A model generated the notes under the pieces. That model did no database searches and had not been told where the DNA came from. It saw only the letters and a program-made list of their open reading frames with translations. The translations under genes and the position numbers were made by a program. This document shows, piece after piece, positions 1-15,141 of a stretch of DNA of 64,000 nucleotides; position 1 is the stretch's first letter, and the number at the start of each line of letters is the position of its first letter. Origin of the DNA: Anarhynchus alexandrinus (taxonomy: Eukaryota > Chordata > Aves > Charadriiformes > Charadriidae); contig VUYV01000054.1 in the NCBI GenBank assembly GCA_008711295.1, positions 556,006 through 620,005 on the forward strand, in the 5' to 3' direction.

Positions 1-2384
1 TAAGCGCTGAGTTATTTCACAGGACCAAAGTGTGTGGGAACTCTGTGACTTAAAGTCTATGTAAGAACTGAACTGCATAAATTTCTAATGTGCTCATAAA
101 TGAAAAATAGGCAATTATTAAATTCTTATCAAATGTAGTATTGTCTCCACTAATATGTTTCTGCACACTTCTTTTTCAAGAACATACTTTCGTGGCCAGA
201 TTTTTTAAAAAAAAATCTCTCAAAAAAAAATCTTCTCTGAACAGAACAAAGTTGTTCCTAAAGTAATTTAGTGTCTGTGTGTGCAAAATGGCAAAAAAAT
301 GGACAGGAATCTCACAAGTTTAAATAATTACCCCTGAACACAAAAATTAGCCTGTCATGTACAGAATGAAATTGTTTAAAATGTATTTTTGCACGTTGCA
401 CTCTGATAAGGGAGACAGGCTTTTAAAGGACGGAATTTGTTCTAACGATCCACCTGAAAAGTATTTTTTAATTTAAAATTAGAACTTTTATGGAGAAGTA
501 ATGGAGTATTTCTTTTTGATAAGCCCCTTCATAGAACAGGGATCAGAATGCAAATTACAGTTATTTGCTCTAAGTGGTTTTCCATTAGAATGGCATTAAT
601 ATGAAACATTTTCTTTTTCCATTTCATCAAGACATTTCACAGTGTTTCTGCTACCTTTAAGACATGGTATATTAATTTAACAAAATTATATATAATCTTG
701 GGTGTATTATGTATGCTTCATTTACTTTTTGCAACATTCATTATCTTATTTTTCATGTTTGAACCTGTCAATTGATAACACAGCTACATCTCCTTTCAGA
801 AGATCAGGTTTCAGATCAGAGAAGCAAAGTCTAATTACAATAGTAATTTGTGAAAAAATGAGGGTTTTATTAAATAAAAGGATGACACAAGCCCTTCTGT
901 TTAATAGTCCAAGCTCTTGTAGGTAAAAGCTTTCTTTTTCTCTCTCTCCTGTCTTTTCTGTAGTTTAACCAGTAACACAAGTAACAGATAAATGTTTGGG
1001 TTTTTTTACCCTAGCATAAATGAAGGGTGCTGGCAAAAAGGTGCTGTAGTATGAATGATCTGTAGCACCAAGAACCCATGTAGAAATTATTGAACATGTA
1101 GAAGTAAGAAATAAATTTTTATCTGTGGCTTTTTCACAATGACTATTCAAAGCTACTCACACATACTGATTGTGGGCAGTGGGACACCACTCCACCAAAG
1201 GTAATCCAAAGGGCATGTAGGACCATCAGAGCACATACTGCATCACCCTGTCTTAATGACTGAAAATTGCATTTTTACCAGCTTCTGTTTTAGCTGTAGT
1301 ACCAGTGAAAATTACTTCAGTCCCCATCTCACAAAGTATGTTCTTTCTTACTACTTACCTGACCGACAATTTCTGTGGTTGTGCAATGAAAATAGACATG
1401 TAATAGATCTGGGATAACCTTTTTACCAGGCTTGTTTTCTATTAAACCCAAATCTTTTCTATATCTGTTTTCAAATATAGCTGCACAAACAATTGTACTA
1501 GTGCAGCTCAGAAGGTCAAAACTTGCATGCAGATATAAATTCTGCTTAAGCTGACACTCCTATAGAAAGATATGCTCATTAAATGACACAGCCATGAGAA
1601 ATGGTTTGCATTAAGGACCCCTTTATAATCTTGATATTCCAGGCCACTAGAAAGGTCATTTGGTAACCTGTGTCAGAGAAGCTTTGAGCATCCTCACTTT
1701 CTTCACACCACAGCATCAAGAAAGCATACGAGGTGTTTTCTTACTCCTCTAATCTCTAATAATTTCCAAGGATGTAAAGCATCACAACATATAGCAAAGA
1801 AAACCTCAAGAAACAAACAAAACCAAACCGCAACACCCTCCACGACCCAATTGCTGCCACCACAAAGGTTATACAAGCTTTTTGTCTTCCACAATCAGCA
1901 TACACATGGCTTGCTACATACACATAACAAGCTAGGGGAAAGTCAGAAGCAGAAAATACAGAATCAATGATCGGTTTTGTTATTTATGAAAACATAAAAA
2001 GGGGGGAAGTACTTTGTCTTCCTCCACCCCGTCACGTGCAATCACTTTCACAGTAACGGGCAGTGGTCTGCACTATTAAACACAGCACTTAACACTTGGG
2101 GATTAAATTCGTAAAAAGAACATTTCCATTTTGTTGTGTTATAATTTTTATTCCCTTGCCTCATACCTTTGGCTTTGTAGAGAAGGTTAAGAACAGCCCA
2201 GTGGAAATTTCCAGCACACGGGCTGTGAATCACAGTCCTGGAGGTCTATATGGGATTCAGTGAAGTCTATAAATAAATATTGTATTATGCAGAACTCTTT
2301 AAAAAACACAATGCTGGAAAAGAAGTGATATCCAGTGATATATCTGTAGTAATTACCTGCCAGAAATAGTTGTGACAACTATCA
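1..2384. other. Non-coding, nothing recognised
   Basis: AT-rich sequence with only short chance open frames (at most 74 codons). No repeat family, splice-bounded exon or RNA gene was recognised. Confidence 0.6.
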
Positions 2385-2656
2385 ATGAATATTAGGACAA
2401 GAGGAAATGGCTTCAAGTTGCGCATGGGGAGGTTTAGGTTAGACATTAGGAAAAACTTCTACACTGAAAGGGTTATCAAAGACTGGAACAGGTTTCCCAG
2501 GAAAGTGGTGAAACTGCCATCCTTGGATGTATTTAAAAGCCTTCTAGATATGGTGCTCAGGGACATGGTTTAGAAGCGGGCCCAGTAGAGTTAGATAACA
2601 GTTGGACTTGATGATATTAAAGATCTTTTCCAGCCATAATGATTCTATGATTCTAT
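2385..2656 (+). mobile_element. CR1 LINE 3' fragment, older subfamily
   Basis: The frame reads [20 protein letters not shown], then [14 protein letters not shown] and a stop near 2573, matching the C-terminus of CR1 ORF2. A short 3' UTR follows (GTTGGACTTGATGATATT), ending in the characteristic repeat ATGATTCTATGATTCTATA. Heavily 5'-truncated. Divergence from the younger copies here suggests an older insertion. Confidence 0.93.
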
Positions 2657-3218
2657 AAAGAAACGGCAGCAATAGCAATTGTTCCACTGGAAGAGGTGGA
2701 CAAGCAATAGCACTATACTATGGAGATAATGTTAAATGAAGCAAGACACCAGTGAAAACTTGTGCTTTCTATCAAAAATGCAGAAAAATGAAGGCAGCAA
2801 GTGGGGTGAAGGAAAAGCAGGAAGGAAAAATGTTCAGGATAAGCAAAGAGCGTGTTATTAATAATTAAAGTGGGAATCCCTGCATTAGTGGCCAGTATAG
2901 ACAATTAACTACTGGTTTATTACTTGTTTTAATTACCTGACCAGAAGGCAGCCCACATTAAAAAAACATCATTATATGTAGTGACATTAGGTTTCAAGGG
3001 GATTAGCTCTTTTATAAGCTGTGTTAACTAGTTTACAACAGCCATAATGTGCTTTTAAGTATATTGGTTCTGTGGCTGCTGAGAAATTGTTTTTTCTTCA
3101 TCAGCTGACTATTGATCAATCAATAGTCAATCCAAACAGTTTCACCATTTCTCTTACATGTTTTCCATTATATTTTAAGATAACCTTACACATACAGTAT
3201 GCAAAAATGGCATAAATT

Positions 3219-3236
3219 TTGGTTGGTTGGTTGGTT
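3219..3236. repeat. (TTGG)n microsatellite
   Basis: Four and a half perfect TTGG units followed by a T run. Confidence 0.9.
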
Positions 3237-6200
3237 GTTTTTTTCCCCCAAATTTAGTGATTACTATATAAAAGGAAGAAGCTCAAATCATTCAGTTCTT
3301 GTTCCAACAAATCTCCTGGAATCAAATCCTTCAACTGCCTTATGTTTCTCAGGTCACTCATACCACTCTGACCTGCACATACAAACATCACCAAATCAGA
3401 AAATGAAACAGACAGTGCAAAGTAAAAGAATCCTGTCTAAGATTGTGAGTTCTCAGCTAAACCACTTTAAGATAACACTTGTCCCAAAACATTTTCTCTA
3501 TCTGTATTTCTTTCAGTGAAAGAAATGGTCGTGCATTTCAGAGCAGAATGTGGCCCATAAATATTAAAACAAAAACAAATTAGTAAAATACGATCCTCAC
3601 AGTATCTAATTCACCTCAGACAGCTTAGCAGGGATCAGTCCAAATCCCTATAGGGGGGCAACATGTGAAAAAGCCCATCCCTCCACAATGAAGAGTTAGA
3701 CTTGATCTCACCCAACATCCATTGCTGTCAGCTAGCCTCAGCATCTCATCTATGCTTAAAAGTCTTGATAGACTATCTACAGTACTGGGCTGGGGGTATG
3801 ATTTATTCACACTAGCACCATCTAAATCGGTAGATTGACAAAGGTCTCCAGCAGATGCAGTAAGACTAACAGGAGAGTAATTTCATTTCAACAGCTTATT
3901 TCTCCTCAAGTAACTTAGTTTAAAGCCCTCTGTTGTTCCAGTCCTTCAGTGGTGTGGTTCTGCTTGTATGGCCACCCCACAAAAATTCCCCTCTGACAGC
4001 ATTGAAAAGGATGGTGTAAATGAAAGGAAAAATCCCATTTCTTATGCTACATTTAAGAAGAATCAGAAAAAGCAAGGTCAGTCAGCAGTCTCACGTAAAC
4101 AAGTGCCATTCTAGATGTTACCATAAATGAATCTCAAATTATTTTGGAACAAACAAGACAAAGGTGCAGATGCAAAAATGTATCTGGACAGAATATACTG
4201 AAAAGTAGAAAGGTGACAGAAAAGAAAGGTTTGCACTAAGACAGAAAAACATGAAACTTCAGACAGGTGCAGAGTTGCGAATTTTAAAAGAAGGAATGAG
4301 AAAAATTGATGCTGTTTTCTGTACCAGTCTTATGGTATTTCACAGAGATTCAGAACCCATTTATAGGCCAAAATCATTCAACTAGCTCAGAAAATGATAT
4401 TTTCCTGCACTAGACCAGCCAATCACTGGGAGGATTAAGGAAGAATACATCTGAAATACACACAAGTGTTTCTTTTATTAGAACATAACTGAGGTCATAA
4501 AAACAAAGTCTATCAACTAAGTTCTCCTACATGTCTTGTTAATGTCATAACCACACCATTTTTAGTTGGACAAACCAAATATTTATTTATATAAAATAGG
4601 GCCATGCTAATAGGAGATACTGCACAAAAGAGTGCATCAGCAGATTTTCTTATGATATGTCACTTTTAGTCCAATGATTTGCTGCTGCCAAAGGGGAAAT
4701 CCATCTTCCCAACCCTCCCAGGCCTGAACTGCCTCTTTTTCCTTTCCAATATCTCTGGTACTTTCCTGGCTTCTCAGTGAGCTCATTCATCTAAATAATT
4801 TTATATTTTTTAAATGTCTTTTTCTTCTAGCTTAGGAAAACTAGCAGGCTCTCCAAGGCGTCAGACGAGCACCAGAGCTCACATAAAGATTAGGTTCACA
4901 AAAGCAAGAGAGAAAAGAAGTCTAGCCCTACCCTCAGTCACGGACTATCAGCCACCTCTTGAAACTTCACCTGAGCTATGCTGCCCTGAGAAAATACAGT
5001 GTGATGAGATTCAGATTGAAGTCTCTATGCTAAATTAGACAGAACCAGGATCTATACCCCAGGAAGGTGTTCTTCCTACTACAGATCCCTACCACAGTGA
5101 ATTAATTTGCCTTTGCATTATCATTCCTTCCTTCCTGAATTTAAGAAATGTCTCCAGTAAAATCTTTGCCAAAATAGTGCATTTCTACACAAAGACTTGA
5201 TCTTACTATATCAACAAGTTTCACCTCTCAAACATTATATATATATATATCTCCAAAAAAACATGGCCAGTAGTCTGTGAGATTTTTCTTTCATACTGTA
5301 GAGTAATTTATAGGGAATACATGACAGCAATTAGCTGGAAAATATGTCATGCAATACAACTGAAATAGTATTTCTATAGAAAGACAGTAAATTTGGCATT
5401 ACTGTTAAACTCTGAAGTCTTACCGGTACCCGGCAATTGCTCTTTACAGGGAGGGTGAATGGCTGATTACACAGGGTGAAATTTCACTATCTTCTAGACA
5501 TAAATGTCCCATCATCATTACACTCCTTTGCTCACTTTGAAATAATTATGGCACTTAAGAATGTTGTTTTAGTACATCGTCCTTTTCCTGTTTGTCTGTC
5601 ACTGCTTCTTACTAAGCTGCCTCTAATAGCAATAACTGTACCATACACTCCCCTAATTCTGCACTCCTCCAAGACAACTCTCTCTTGTAATGATAGATAA
5701 GCAAAGAGGCTCCAATTATCCCTATTACAACAATGATGGGAAGATGGCCTTATAAGTTGGGAGGCAGCCTAAATTAAGGACTGTGTAATTGTCTGGACTG
5801 ATCTGGTTGCAAAAGAGGAACATGAGCATTTTAATGAAGCCAGAAAACCAACCAGCGTTTTGTTGAAGGTTTCTAGACAGTGACTGACCATCTCATCTAG
5901 GCATTAAAAATACATTTCCTTCTAAGTCCTTCTACGACAATGTTCAACATGATAAAAGGGGAACTAGGGTTTAAGCAGGCTGAGTTGTGCTTTTTTTCTG
6001 GCTTTAAAAAGAAGAAAAAGGAAGATTTCTTTCTTACTGTTTAAAAAGATGTGATTTATAAGCTTCATCTAAGAAGGTTTCCATGAGAAACTACTGCATT
6101 CCAGACCTGAGAAAATTATCACCAATAACATATAACGTAAGCTTTACTTCATAAATACATAAAAAGTAATGTGCTCAAAATACTGCTGCTAGAATCTGAC

Positions 6201-6293
6201 TATTACCAGGTTTGAACTGTTGGATGCAGACCTTAAGCTCAAGAAATGGGAAATTATTCATTTAAATTCACTACTTTGTGTGGGTAACACAAG

Positions 6294-6313
6294 CATCCAT
6301 CCATCCATCCATC
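6294..6313. repeat. (ATCC)n microsatellite
   Basis: Five CATC units in direct repeat. Confidence 0.9.
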
Positions 6314-6984
6314 AGGAAGACTAATTCTCTCCCAGATAATTCTACCTACCTCAAAATCAGACCTTAAATCTAAACATACGTGCTGTTCAAGTTAGAATCC
6401 AAAACCTACTAATAAGAAGAAAAAGTGGAAACATGAAAGAAAGGGAAAAAAAAGTGTTGAAACAATCAGCTTCCTCACAGTGGAAAATAATCCTTGGAGA
6501 AATTTTATATTCTGTTATCAAAAATAAGTCAAAATTTGTAATCAAAAAGCAAGAAATCAGCTCTATTGCTCAGTTCTATGTGACAGAATGAATACCTCAA
6601 AAAATAATCTACATCACAGTTTTTCAATTGGTTTGATGGATCACATGACTTTTTTGGGGAAAAAAAAAGATCTACAGTCATACTATATATCTCATATTGT
6701 CTGGAGGCTGAGAAAGTGAGGGGAAAACAAATCAGTACTTTGCATATCAGTCCACGCAATTTTACTGCTTTTAAAAAATCATACATTTTGTTATTATTTT
6801 CATGACACACCAATCAGGCATTGACAACAGTCAAGAGCTCAGTCCCTAGTATGTGGTGTGATTAGCCATCTATCCACTGCACTTCTTTGCATGCATATTT
6901 CACAACTTTTTGCAGTTCTCCAGATCACCTTTTGAGGTTTTACCATCCGTACACAGTACTTTTAGTAACACCAACATAGTGTGC

Positions 6985-7190
6985 TTCCACAGGTGGCCCT
7001 CTGCTCCCCCTTCTTCAAGAAACATCAGTTTTACCTGTGATATCTGCAGCAGACATATGCCTGCCTTGTTCTTAAAAACCTTCAAGGACAGAACAATCTA
7101 TCCCTTCGAAATCCCAAACGGTTCCTGTTGTACTACATTTCCCTTCATGCAATTTGAGTCTGTTCCTTCTTGTCACAGAGCTGGACACTG
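6985..7190 (-). mobile_element. Ancient CR1-like LINE remnant
   Basis: On the minus strand, GTGACAAGAAGGAACAGAC and CTCAAATTGCATGAAGGGAA, then later CCTTGAAGGTTTTTAAGAAC, follow the order of the CR1/L3 ORF2 end (GNRLKLHEGK..., then LEVFKN). Many gaps and substitutions; no usable frame beyond VFKNKAG. It is identified by pattern similarity to CR1 consensus sequences I remember. Confidence 0.68.
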
Positions 7191-10100
7191 GTATTTTATT
7201 TCAAATTTCTTCAAATTTATTCAGTAAGATTTTTCTCTTTAAAAACTCCTAGATTTTCCTCCCAGATTTACTGGCAAAATTCCCATTCTCTTCAGTAATG
7301 CAGTATCTGGATCCATGACAATAAAAAACACATTTTAATCCAATATTTCTTTTCTTCTATGACAAGCTTTCCAACAGAAAACAGGTTTAGTAAGTTGTCT
7401 GAACCATATGATATTCATCTAAGATGTCTAAAGGAACTCAAAGATTAAATGTTTGAACAATTGACAACAACCTTTTCATTAAAACTGCCTCTGAGTCACA
7501 TCAAATGTAATGCCAAATTTTCAGGAGGGTATCAGACGGTTACAGAGAATGGATCAGCCAGAAAGACTGGCAGCCTTATTGGAAAAAGGGGTAGGAAATA
7601 AAATACATAATATTTTCCCCATGGATATATGGACAAAGCTGATACACTGAAAGTAGTAAGCTACTGACACAATTTTGTCCCACAAATACATTGGAGTTAC
7701 TTGAGTGAGTCTACAGGCATAACAGACAGATGACGATTATAGAGTCAGCCGGGATTTCTGAAAGGCTTTAAAAGAAGTTAACACATATTATGAGATCTGA
7801 CCTTTCCAGGTAAATAACGTGTTAAGAAACCATTAGAGCATACCAAAATTATGGTATTTGCTGCATTCTAACAGGAAGCCCTATGTCTCTTCAAAGGCTT
7901 CCCTACAGATCCAGCGGATCTACTAATGCATTAAATTAATATCTCCTCCTCCTTATTTCAGAAACCAACGAATTTTCATTTTTTAAATAAACTTGGTTCT
8001 ACCAAAATTCTTAAGCAAACTGATTTTTGAAAGACTAAAATGCTTGGAGAAACTGATTTTTAAAAGATTCAGAGATGGCAGCAGACCTTTTTCCTTATTT
8101 AGTACTCACACCATGAGAGAGGGACTCACCACCAAACATACTGATATAAATTAGTAGACATTACAAATACCATTCATACTAATTGCTATGAAGCAAAAGT
8201 CCCCAATTTAAGAGAAATGCTTCAAGGGTTAAAGGGAATCCTGCCTTCTGAATTGCTGACACAAATTCATTGCGTTTTAATTTTCCGCTGAGCACAGTCT
8301 TGCATTCCAGGTTGGGAATCAAGGGTCTGCATAGAATTCCAGTGCTTACTCAGTTGTCAAAATTTGAGGTTCCTTTTTACAAGACAGTAAACAGTGAGGA
8401 GCTAGTAATTTCATCACCTGCCTCATCCCACACTCTAAGCACTTTATACTACAATTATTTTTATAGATCATGAAAATTAGGACCTCTTGGGACCTCGAGA
8501 CATCTTATTCAAAGCACTATACAACTCTTAGAGTAATCAGGATCCATGTTAACTATTACAAAAGATGTGTGCATATGCACGAGCAGATAGGTAACCTGCA
8601 GTTCATTTGTAAAGTGCAAATTAGCATCTTAAAGCAGAAGAAATCTTTCTAAATTTAGCAACATTACAATTTTTACTTTTCAACTTATTTTTATTCTATG
8701 TTTGTTTCAGCTGAAAGCCCTGTAATAGCAATCCACCTAGTATTATGTATTTATATTAATAAAATTCTGTATAATCTGTAATTGCACATATATATATATA
8801 GGAATAGGCAAAGCATACAAAAAGATGACATACTTTTTTTTTTAACTTGCAATTAGTCAAGTTTATTTATCTTTGTAACTTTTGATATTTGTTACTTCTG
8901 AAAAAGAAAGTATTTCTAAACAGTAATTTACATTAGCAAGAATTTTTCTCCCCAAAGTCAGCTCATTTGGATCCTTTTCCAAGTGATCAGCAAACTTGGG
9001 AGGGAATAGAACTGATTACACAGAGAAGAATGTCAGCTCTGCTTCTTTCCTGATATTTGAAATAAAATACCTTATAAAAAAAGTTCATTTTCAAGCTTGG
9101 TTGTTTTTTTCTTTTTTCCTATCAGTTGTCACAGAAATAGATTTTATATAAATTACTAACATAACAGTACTGATAATTTTGAAAAGGTTATATGGAAATT
9201 GTACTAACATCAAAAGTCACATTTGGTGAACTTTATGACAGCTTTTGCTATGTTGTTGGCTGATTTAAATTTCCTTGCAGAATACAAATCATATTCCTAC
9301 ATTTGTAGAATAAAACATGAATAAAATATGAAAGTTTGACATTAATAAATATTAATTTACAAGTCTTTCTTGAGTTCTATTCCATCTCTGGCAAGTTCTA
9401 AGTAAAATGTTAGTAGACTCACTTCACAAAGCTCCATTGACCTCTAATGATCATGATGAAATTTGCTTTTCATAATGTTCTTTCATGGGCAGTCCATAAC
9501 ACTTTTATGTTGAATAAGGTTACATTTAGCATTTGAATCACCTTTATGATAGCTATGTATAATTTTTATATAAATTAACTTGGTAAGGAAAGGAGGCATA
9601 AGAGATACAAGTAAGGCTTAATAATACAGTTTTTAAATGAAAACTGTAAATTCAATTGGTGATAATGAAATTATTTCAGTACAACTTCAATATATTTTGT
9701 TATTAAAACAAAATGTGATAATGAGAATTGTTTCTATTTTAGGTGACAATTACACTGAAAACTAATAGGCTGAAAATTATTGATCACATAATAGAAGTGC
9801 AGGCACTCTATTAACAGTAAGAATCAAACAGGATAGACAAAAAGGTATGTATGAAGGTTTGAATATTGATAGAATGTCCAACACGGTGCAAAAAATACAA
9901 AGAAAATATTAGGAAAACAGAGTTATCACTTTGCTGTATCTAGTGATTCCCAAAATAAAGCAATGAATCTATACACACTCCTTTCCATATTATTGTTCCT
10001 GGGCAATAACCAAACAAGGTGTTGAAAAGGAATATCTCAGGTTATAAAAATTTAACCTTATGGAAATATTCAAAATCTGCTAACATTTTTTAAATATGGC

Positions 10101-13100
10101 TGTGTTAAAGGAAACCTTATCTTTTAAGGGTTTTTTTTCCCCATAAAAGTCTTTCACTTTAACAAAACAACAACAACAAAAAAGCTTTATTTGGAGTCAG
10201 GTTTTATCATAGGATTTGATGCTATTGAAGATGCAACGTTTTTACACTTTCAGTTTCTTCTCTTTGGTATTTGTGTTCCCAAACAAATTACAGAATTTTC
10301 AGGTTTTGTTCTGAATTGGAAAATTAATTCTTTTTAGAATGTTGCAGTGTCCCATTGAATGTATTTTCCATTTTTTTTCTGAAACTATTCCTAGAAACTG
10401 GTAAAATCTTGGACTATACTGAATTTTGTCACTTATCTCCATAAATCAGGATCCCAGCCCAGTCCTAGGAATCTCAAGGGAACTGCAATTCAGTGAGCAC
10501 TCCTGCAGCAGAAACGTTGAGCAGCCTGTTTCAGAATGACATAAGGTAGCAGATCTACCTTTCTAATTTCTACTGAAAAGAATGAAGTTTAAGAAAAAAA
10601 AAAATGGAGGAAGACTGGAAGACTGTACTGATTGTGTAATGAAGAATTGATAAATAATTAATAAATTGCATTGGAAATTCCTTGTGCTGTTATGTACCTT
10701 GTAAAGTAACAGGTAGATTCCCAATTTAGCTAGACGTGGATCAAGGCCGCAAATACCTAGACTGGGGGACTGGCAATAGAAGTGACACAAGTCATGCTCT
10801 CGTTATAGTTTCTGCTGAGCAATGATTAAATGATAGTCAATAACTTTAGCATGCTCATCCTTTTGGGTTACTAACATACATTCCACATGATTTCAGATTT
10901 CTCACAAGTTATGGTGAAGTTTGATTGTCAGAGGAAAAAAAGGAATGGTGACAAGACAAAAACCTGTATTTTACTAGTTCAAAATAGAAATTAAGACGGA
11001 AATGAAAGAAAATATTTTTTTTTAAAAATGCAAAACTGAAGTGAAGCACATGACCAATACAGAAGTCTGTTCCTAATGAAATCTTTCATAGGAACAAAGA
11101 CAGCTCTAGAAAAAGATTGACCTTAAAAATTAACTTTAGTAAAATAAGCTAGCATTGGCTAGAGGCTAATTTTTTTTTCAGCTTTGCATGAAGGTCAATC
11201 TCAGACTGACAAATTAAACTCCAGGTAGCATAATAAAATTTCAAGATACAGGTCTTAAGAGGTCAGCTAGGGATAACATTAGTATGCTAACAAAATACAG
11301 TTTACAATAAGAAGGAAACAAAGATATCAAGATGTCAGAAAGGATATTTAAGATTGTTAACTCTCTTTCTGACGAGAAACAGAAGTTTACACTGGAAAGT
11401 AAATAAATATTCATGAAATGGTTTGAGCCATGAGATGAGTTTCTCTGATTATGACAAATTTCCCATCCCCATTATGATGAGGCTGTCATCCTGACTATGA
11501 GAAGGGAGGGAAGAAATATGGATAGAGGTTTACTATCTCTCCAAGACAAGAGAATATTCATAAGAGCCTTTCATACCTCTTGGTGTTTCTAAAGCAGCAG
11601 TAACTCACTTTCTGCTTGGCTGTCAATAATGAAAGAGAAGCCTCTTTCTTTCCTTCTCTATCAAAAAAAAAAAGTGTTTTTAACAAAGAATAAGGGATAT
11701 TTTTACTCATATTATGTACACCTAGAAGTAATAAAATAAAGCTGTAGAATTCCATAGACTCAGGAGAGTGTTATAAACTCAACAGAATGTTTGGATTTAC
11801 TTGTACTCCAATATTTTCAAAGTTTAAATACATCCAGTTTCTGAAAGAAATCCAACATGGGCATCCAATCTAAATTTCTTTCACAGCTTACATTACCTCA
11901 CAGCAGATAGTCTGAAATTTCCTAGAAGAACAGGCCACAAAGTTTAGAATACTTTTAGTAGCAATTGCCTTCTTTACCCTGTCACTAAAACCTAAGATTA
12001 ATTCTCATTCACCCCTGGATTTTTCTGTGTAATGAAAGATGCGATGAGCAATAGCCAGTGGAGTGGCCAGGGAAAACTGTGCTATGTCATCATCACTACT
12101 AATGAGACACAGATTTTTCTGCATTCATTTTTGAGTACAGAATATCCTACCTCCAAGAAACAGAAACAGTAAGTCCAGAAGCATTAACATTTAACAGCAG
12201 AATTAACATCTGACAGAAAGACAAGACTAATTACTCTAGTCACTGTATAGGACTTCTTTCATCTGCCTTTCCACCATATGTGTTTGGGAAGGTTTTGTAT
12301 CCATACGTCTACTCCAATTGCAAATCAAGCTAAACTTGCAATGGTTGCTTCATGAAGCAACTACTCACATGCAATTTGCAATCAAACTTAGGCACAAAGA
12401 GCAAAAATTAGTGGGAAGGCAAGCTATAAGTGAAGGGAAAGTTCCATTTAACCTCTTTTTTTTCTAACATTTCTACACAGAAAGTGCTACACCTCTCACT
12501 ACGTCCTGATACACATTTGCCTCATTTACATTCAGACATGCTGTCAATTGGAAATACACTCCATTGCATAAACTCGGAAAAGTTTCAGAGTTCCTGGAGG
12601 AAAAAGAAAAACTTTTGTTCTTCAAATCACTAGGCTTATATAGCAAATTGTTTTATCCTAAAATTTCCAGCTTCTCTTACAATGGGTTGTGTCAGTTCAT
12701 ACCTCATTGAATGAGGTAACACAGTAAAACTGATGTAACCCAGCATGGGTCATCACAAAACATACCAGTTAGAAAGCCACGCAAGAAGTCACTGTCATGG
12801 ATAATAAACATATAAAAGTGTAATATGTTATGGTACTCGCAACAATGCAGCAAGTGAGATGATACAAAGCATTTCAGCAAAGTACCACCTTCATCATTTC
12901 CTTTCCGACAGGTTTCACCGATCATTTCATAATGAAAGTAATTTTACTCCAACATCTAGTAACTTCTGATGACTTTAAACCTATACAATATAGTCTAACT
13001 CTTAACATAAGTAATATTGCTATATCTAAAGGCACAGTAAAAGTAAATTCATTCATGTCCAACTTTAGCATTAAGCATACATCCACTTTAAATGGACCAT

Positions 13101-13484
13101 CTGCATGTCTGTTTTACAAAGAACTCCAACACTGAACAATTTTTCACTAACGCTTGCCTTTGCTTAGCTCAGGCTGATTTACATTACAGGACATTACTAT
13201 AAACAGACTGCTGGAAAGTCTTGAATTTGAGTCACTTCTGCAAAAGATTGTATCATTATCTGAGATGTTTTTCAAGACCTGATTGCAATGTCTGTACAGG
13301 CCACTTTTAAGTGAACTAATATGATCTATAATGGAATTCCCCAAAAAAGAAAAATGGCACAGTATGGAGCAGAGACTAACTAAAGTGCTTCTAACAAACA
13401 AGTATTGACTACGAGCCAGGTTCATATGCTCATTTTTTTTCCTTTAGTTTGTTACTCATGCAGAAAAGCCTCACTCAGAGTTTG

Positions 13485-13519
13485 AAAAAAAAAAAAAAAG
13501 GGGGGGGGGGGGGGGGGGG
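13485..13519. repeat. A15-G20 homopurine tract
   Basis: Fifteen A followed directly by twenty G on the plus strand, then an A/C-rich stretch (ACACAAACAAACAAAA). Run lengths in such tracts are unreliable in sequencing. Confidence 0.9.
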
Positions 13520-15094
13520 ACACAAACAAACAAAAAAAACAACAACCCACACAAACAAAACCAGAAGTAGTTCTTGTAGGGCAGTCCCAAAATTTGAAAT
13601 CTCACTGTGGACCTCTAAGACTGAAACCCTTAGATAATCCATTATAAAGATAACACTAATAGGAATTAGCCACCCCCACGTCCTTTAAAAATCCTGGCCT
13701 GGATTAATATATGTAACAAGACAGTCTCACAAAATATAGCATCTATAAACAAGCTACAGTTCAGCTGAGTAAATGAAGAATACAGTGGCAGTCTTCAGTA
13801 GCAAGTAGCAATCTGTTTTAATGGACCATAAAGCAATCTTAAATGAAAGAAAATGAAAGAGCAGTTTAACATATTTTTTGCAAAGCCTTACGACAATGAC
13901 AATATTTACAGCCCACACACAGAAACACAGATGGGCAAAAATTAATCTGCCAAGATAACTTTCCCCAAACTTGTGGTGGACTTGCCTGTATGAAGGTTTT
14001 ATTATGATATGATTAATAATGCTATTCAGAAGTACAGGGTCAAACAGTGGCATGGTGGTATAGACGTGGGTAAAATTACCTATTCAGTGTAAAGTATATC
14101 ACTCATTTCTTTACACACATATGAAACCTATACATAACCGCACGTTGTTTTTCAGCATCTATCTACTCTTTTCACTGAAGCAACATACATATAAACTGCA
14201 TAAAAAATTGGCTTGAATAAAAGAGTCTATATGGCTTTGAATACCATTGAGTTTGACAGTACTGCAATGGATTCTGTGCTAATTTCCACAGTAGGATGAG
14301 GGGAAATTGATATATCTTTTTGCTATTTTTAGTAAACCAACTTTTATGCTTCAAAGGTCAGTTATTTCCAGCAACTAGAATTAATTCTGAAATAGAGCAA
14401 TATTCCCTCCTCATCAACACATTTACTTTTGTCATTCCACATCAGATATTTCAAGTTCTCAGAAGAAAGTACAAGTTCCTTCTGCCATTTGTACCTGTTA
14501 TGCGACTGAGACTCAATCTTGCATCCATGTACAATTATGTTTATAAAAATGTCATCCTAGCGAATTCCACCCTAAGTGTAAGATTACAAAAGCTTGATGC
14601 AAGCCATTTATGTGGGCTGTATAAGAACAGTTTCCTGTTTTCAGATATTATATTTCCTTTCTTACCTCCCTCTATAACTCTCTGGCAATCTGTTTTAGAA
14701 ACTTTTCCTCAAATTAGGCTACACTTCGAAAAACACAAGGCAAAGTCCGTACCACATGGACTTCAGGCCATCCTCTTCGGCCAAAAATAGATCTGTGATT
14801 ACCAGAGACCACCTTTTCAGCTGTATGGCGCTCAAGGTCTGAATTACTGGCAGAAAAAATAAAATGCAACAACATTTTTATTGTCTGTCTCAAAGGATGC
14901 AGTAATTAATTTCTTCTTAGTATAGTAATGTTCTTCATGGATGCTGTTATTGTTATGGTGACTGTTATAGGACTGCTTTAATGTGAAAATGAAGGCAGCA
15001 CGACTAGAAACTTCAGAGGAAGACTTCTCTACAAGGCTCAGAGATAGCAAGTGAAATACAGAATTAAGTAGTGTGTGTTGTTATAGCCCAGAGA

Positions 15095-15141
15095 TTTTCT
15101 TTTCTTTCCCTCTCCCTCCTTCTTTCTTTCTCTTTCTTCTC
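15095..15141. repeat. Polypyrimidine (CTTT/CCT)n tract
   Basis: 47 consecutive C/T bases on the plus strand with CTTT and CCCT units. Confidence 0.9.

Larger units (their letters stand above)
2657..6984. other. Non-coding stretch with small simple repeats
   Basis: No gene recognised. It holds (TTGG)n at 3219-3236, a TA run near 5238-5251, (ATCC)n at 6294-6313, and otherwise unique-looking AT-rich sequence. Confidence 0.55.

Noticed and set aside
14320..14790. 156-codon plus-strand open frame
   Set aside because: AT-rich unique DNA, no recognised domain and no gene context; within what chance can give.
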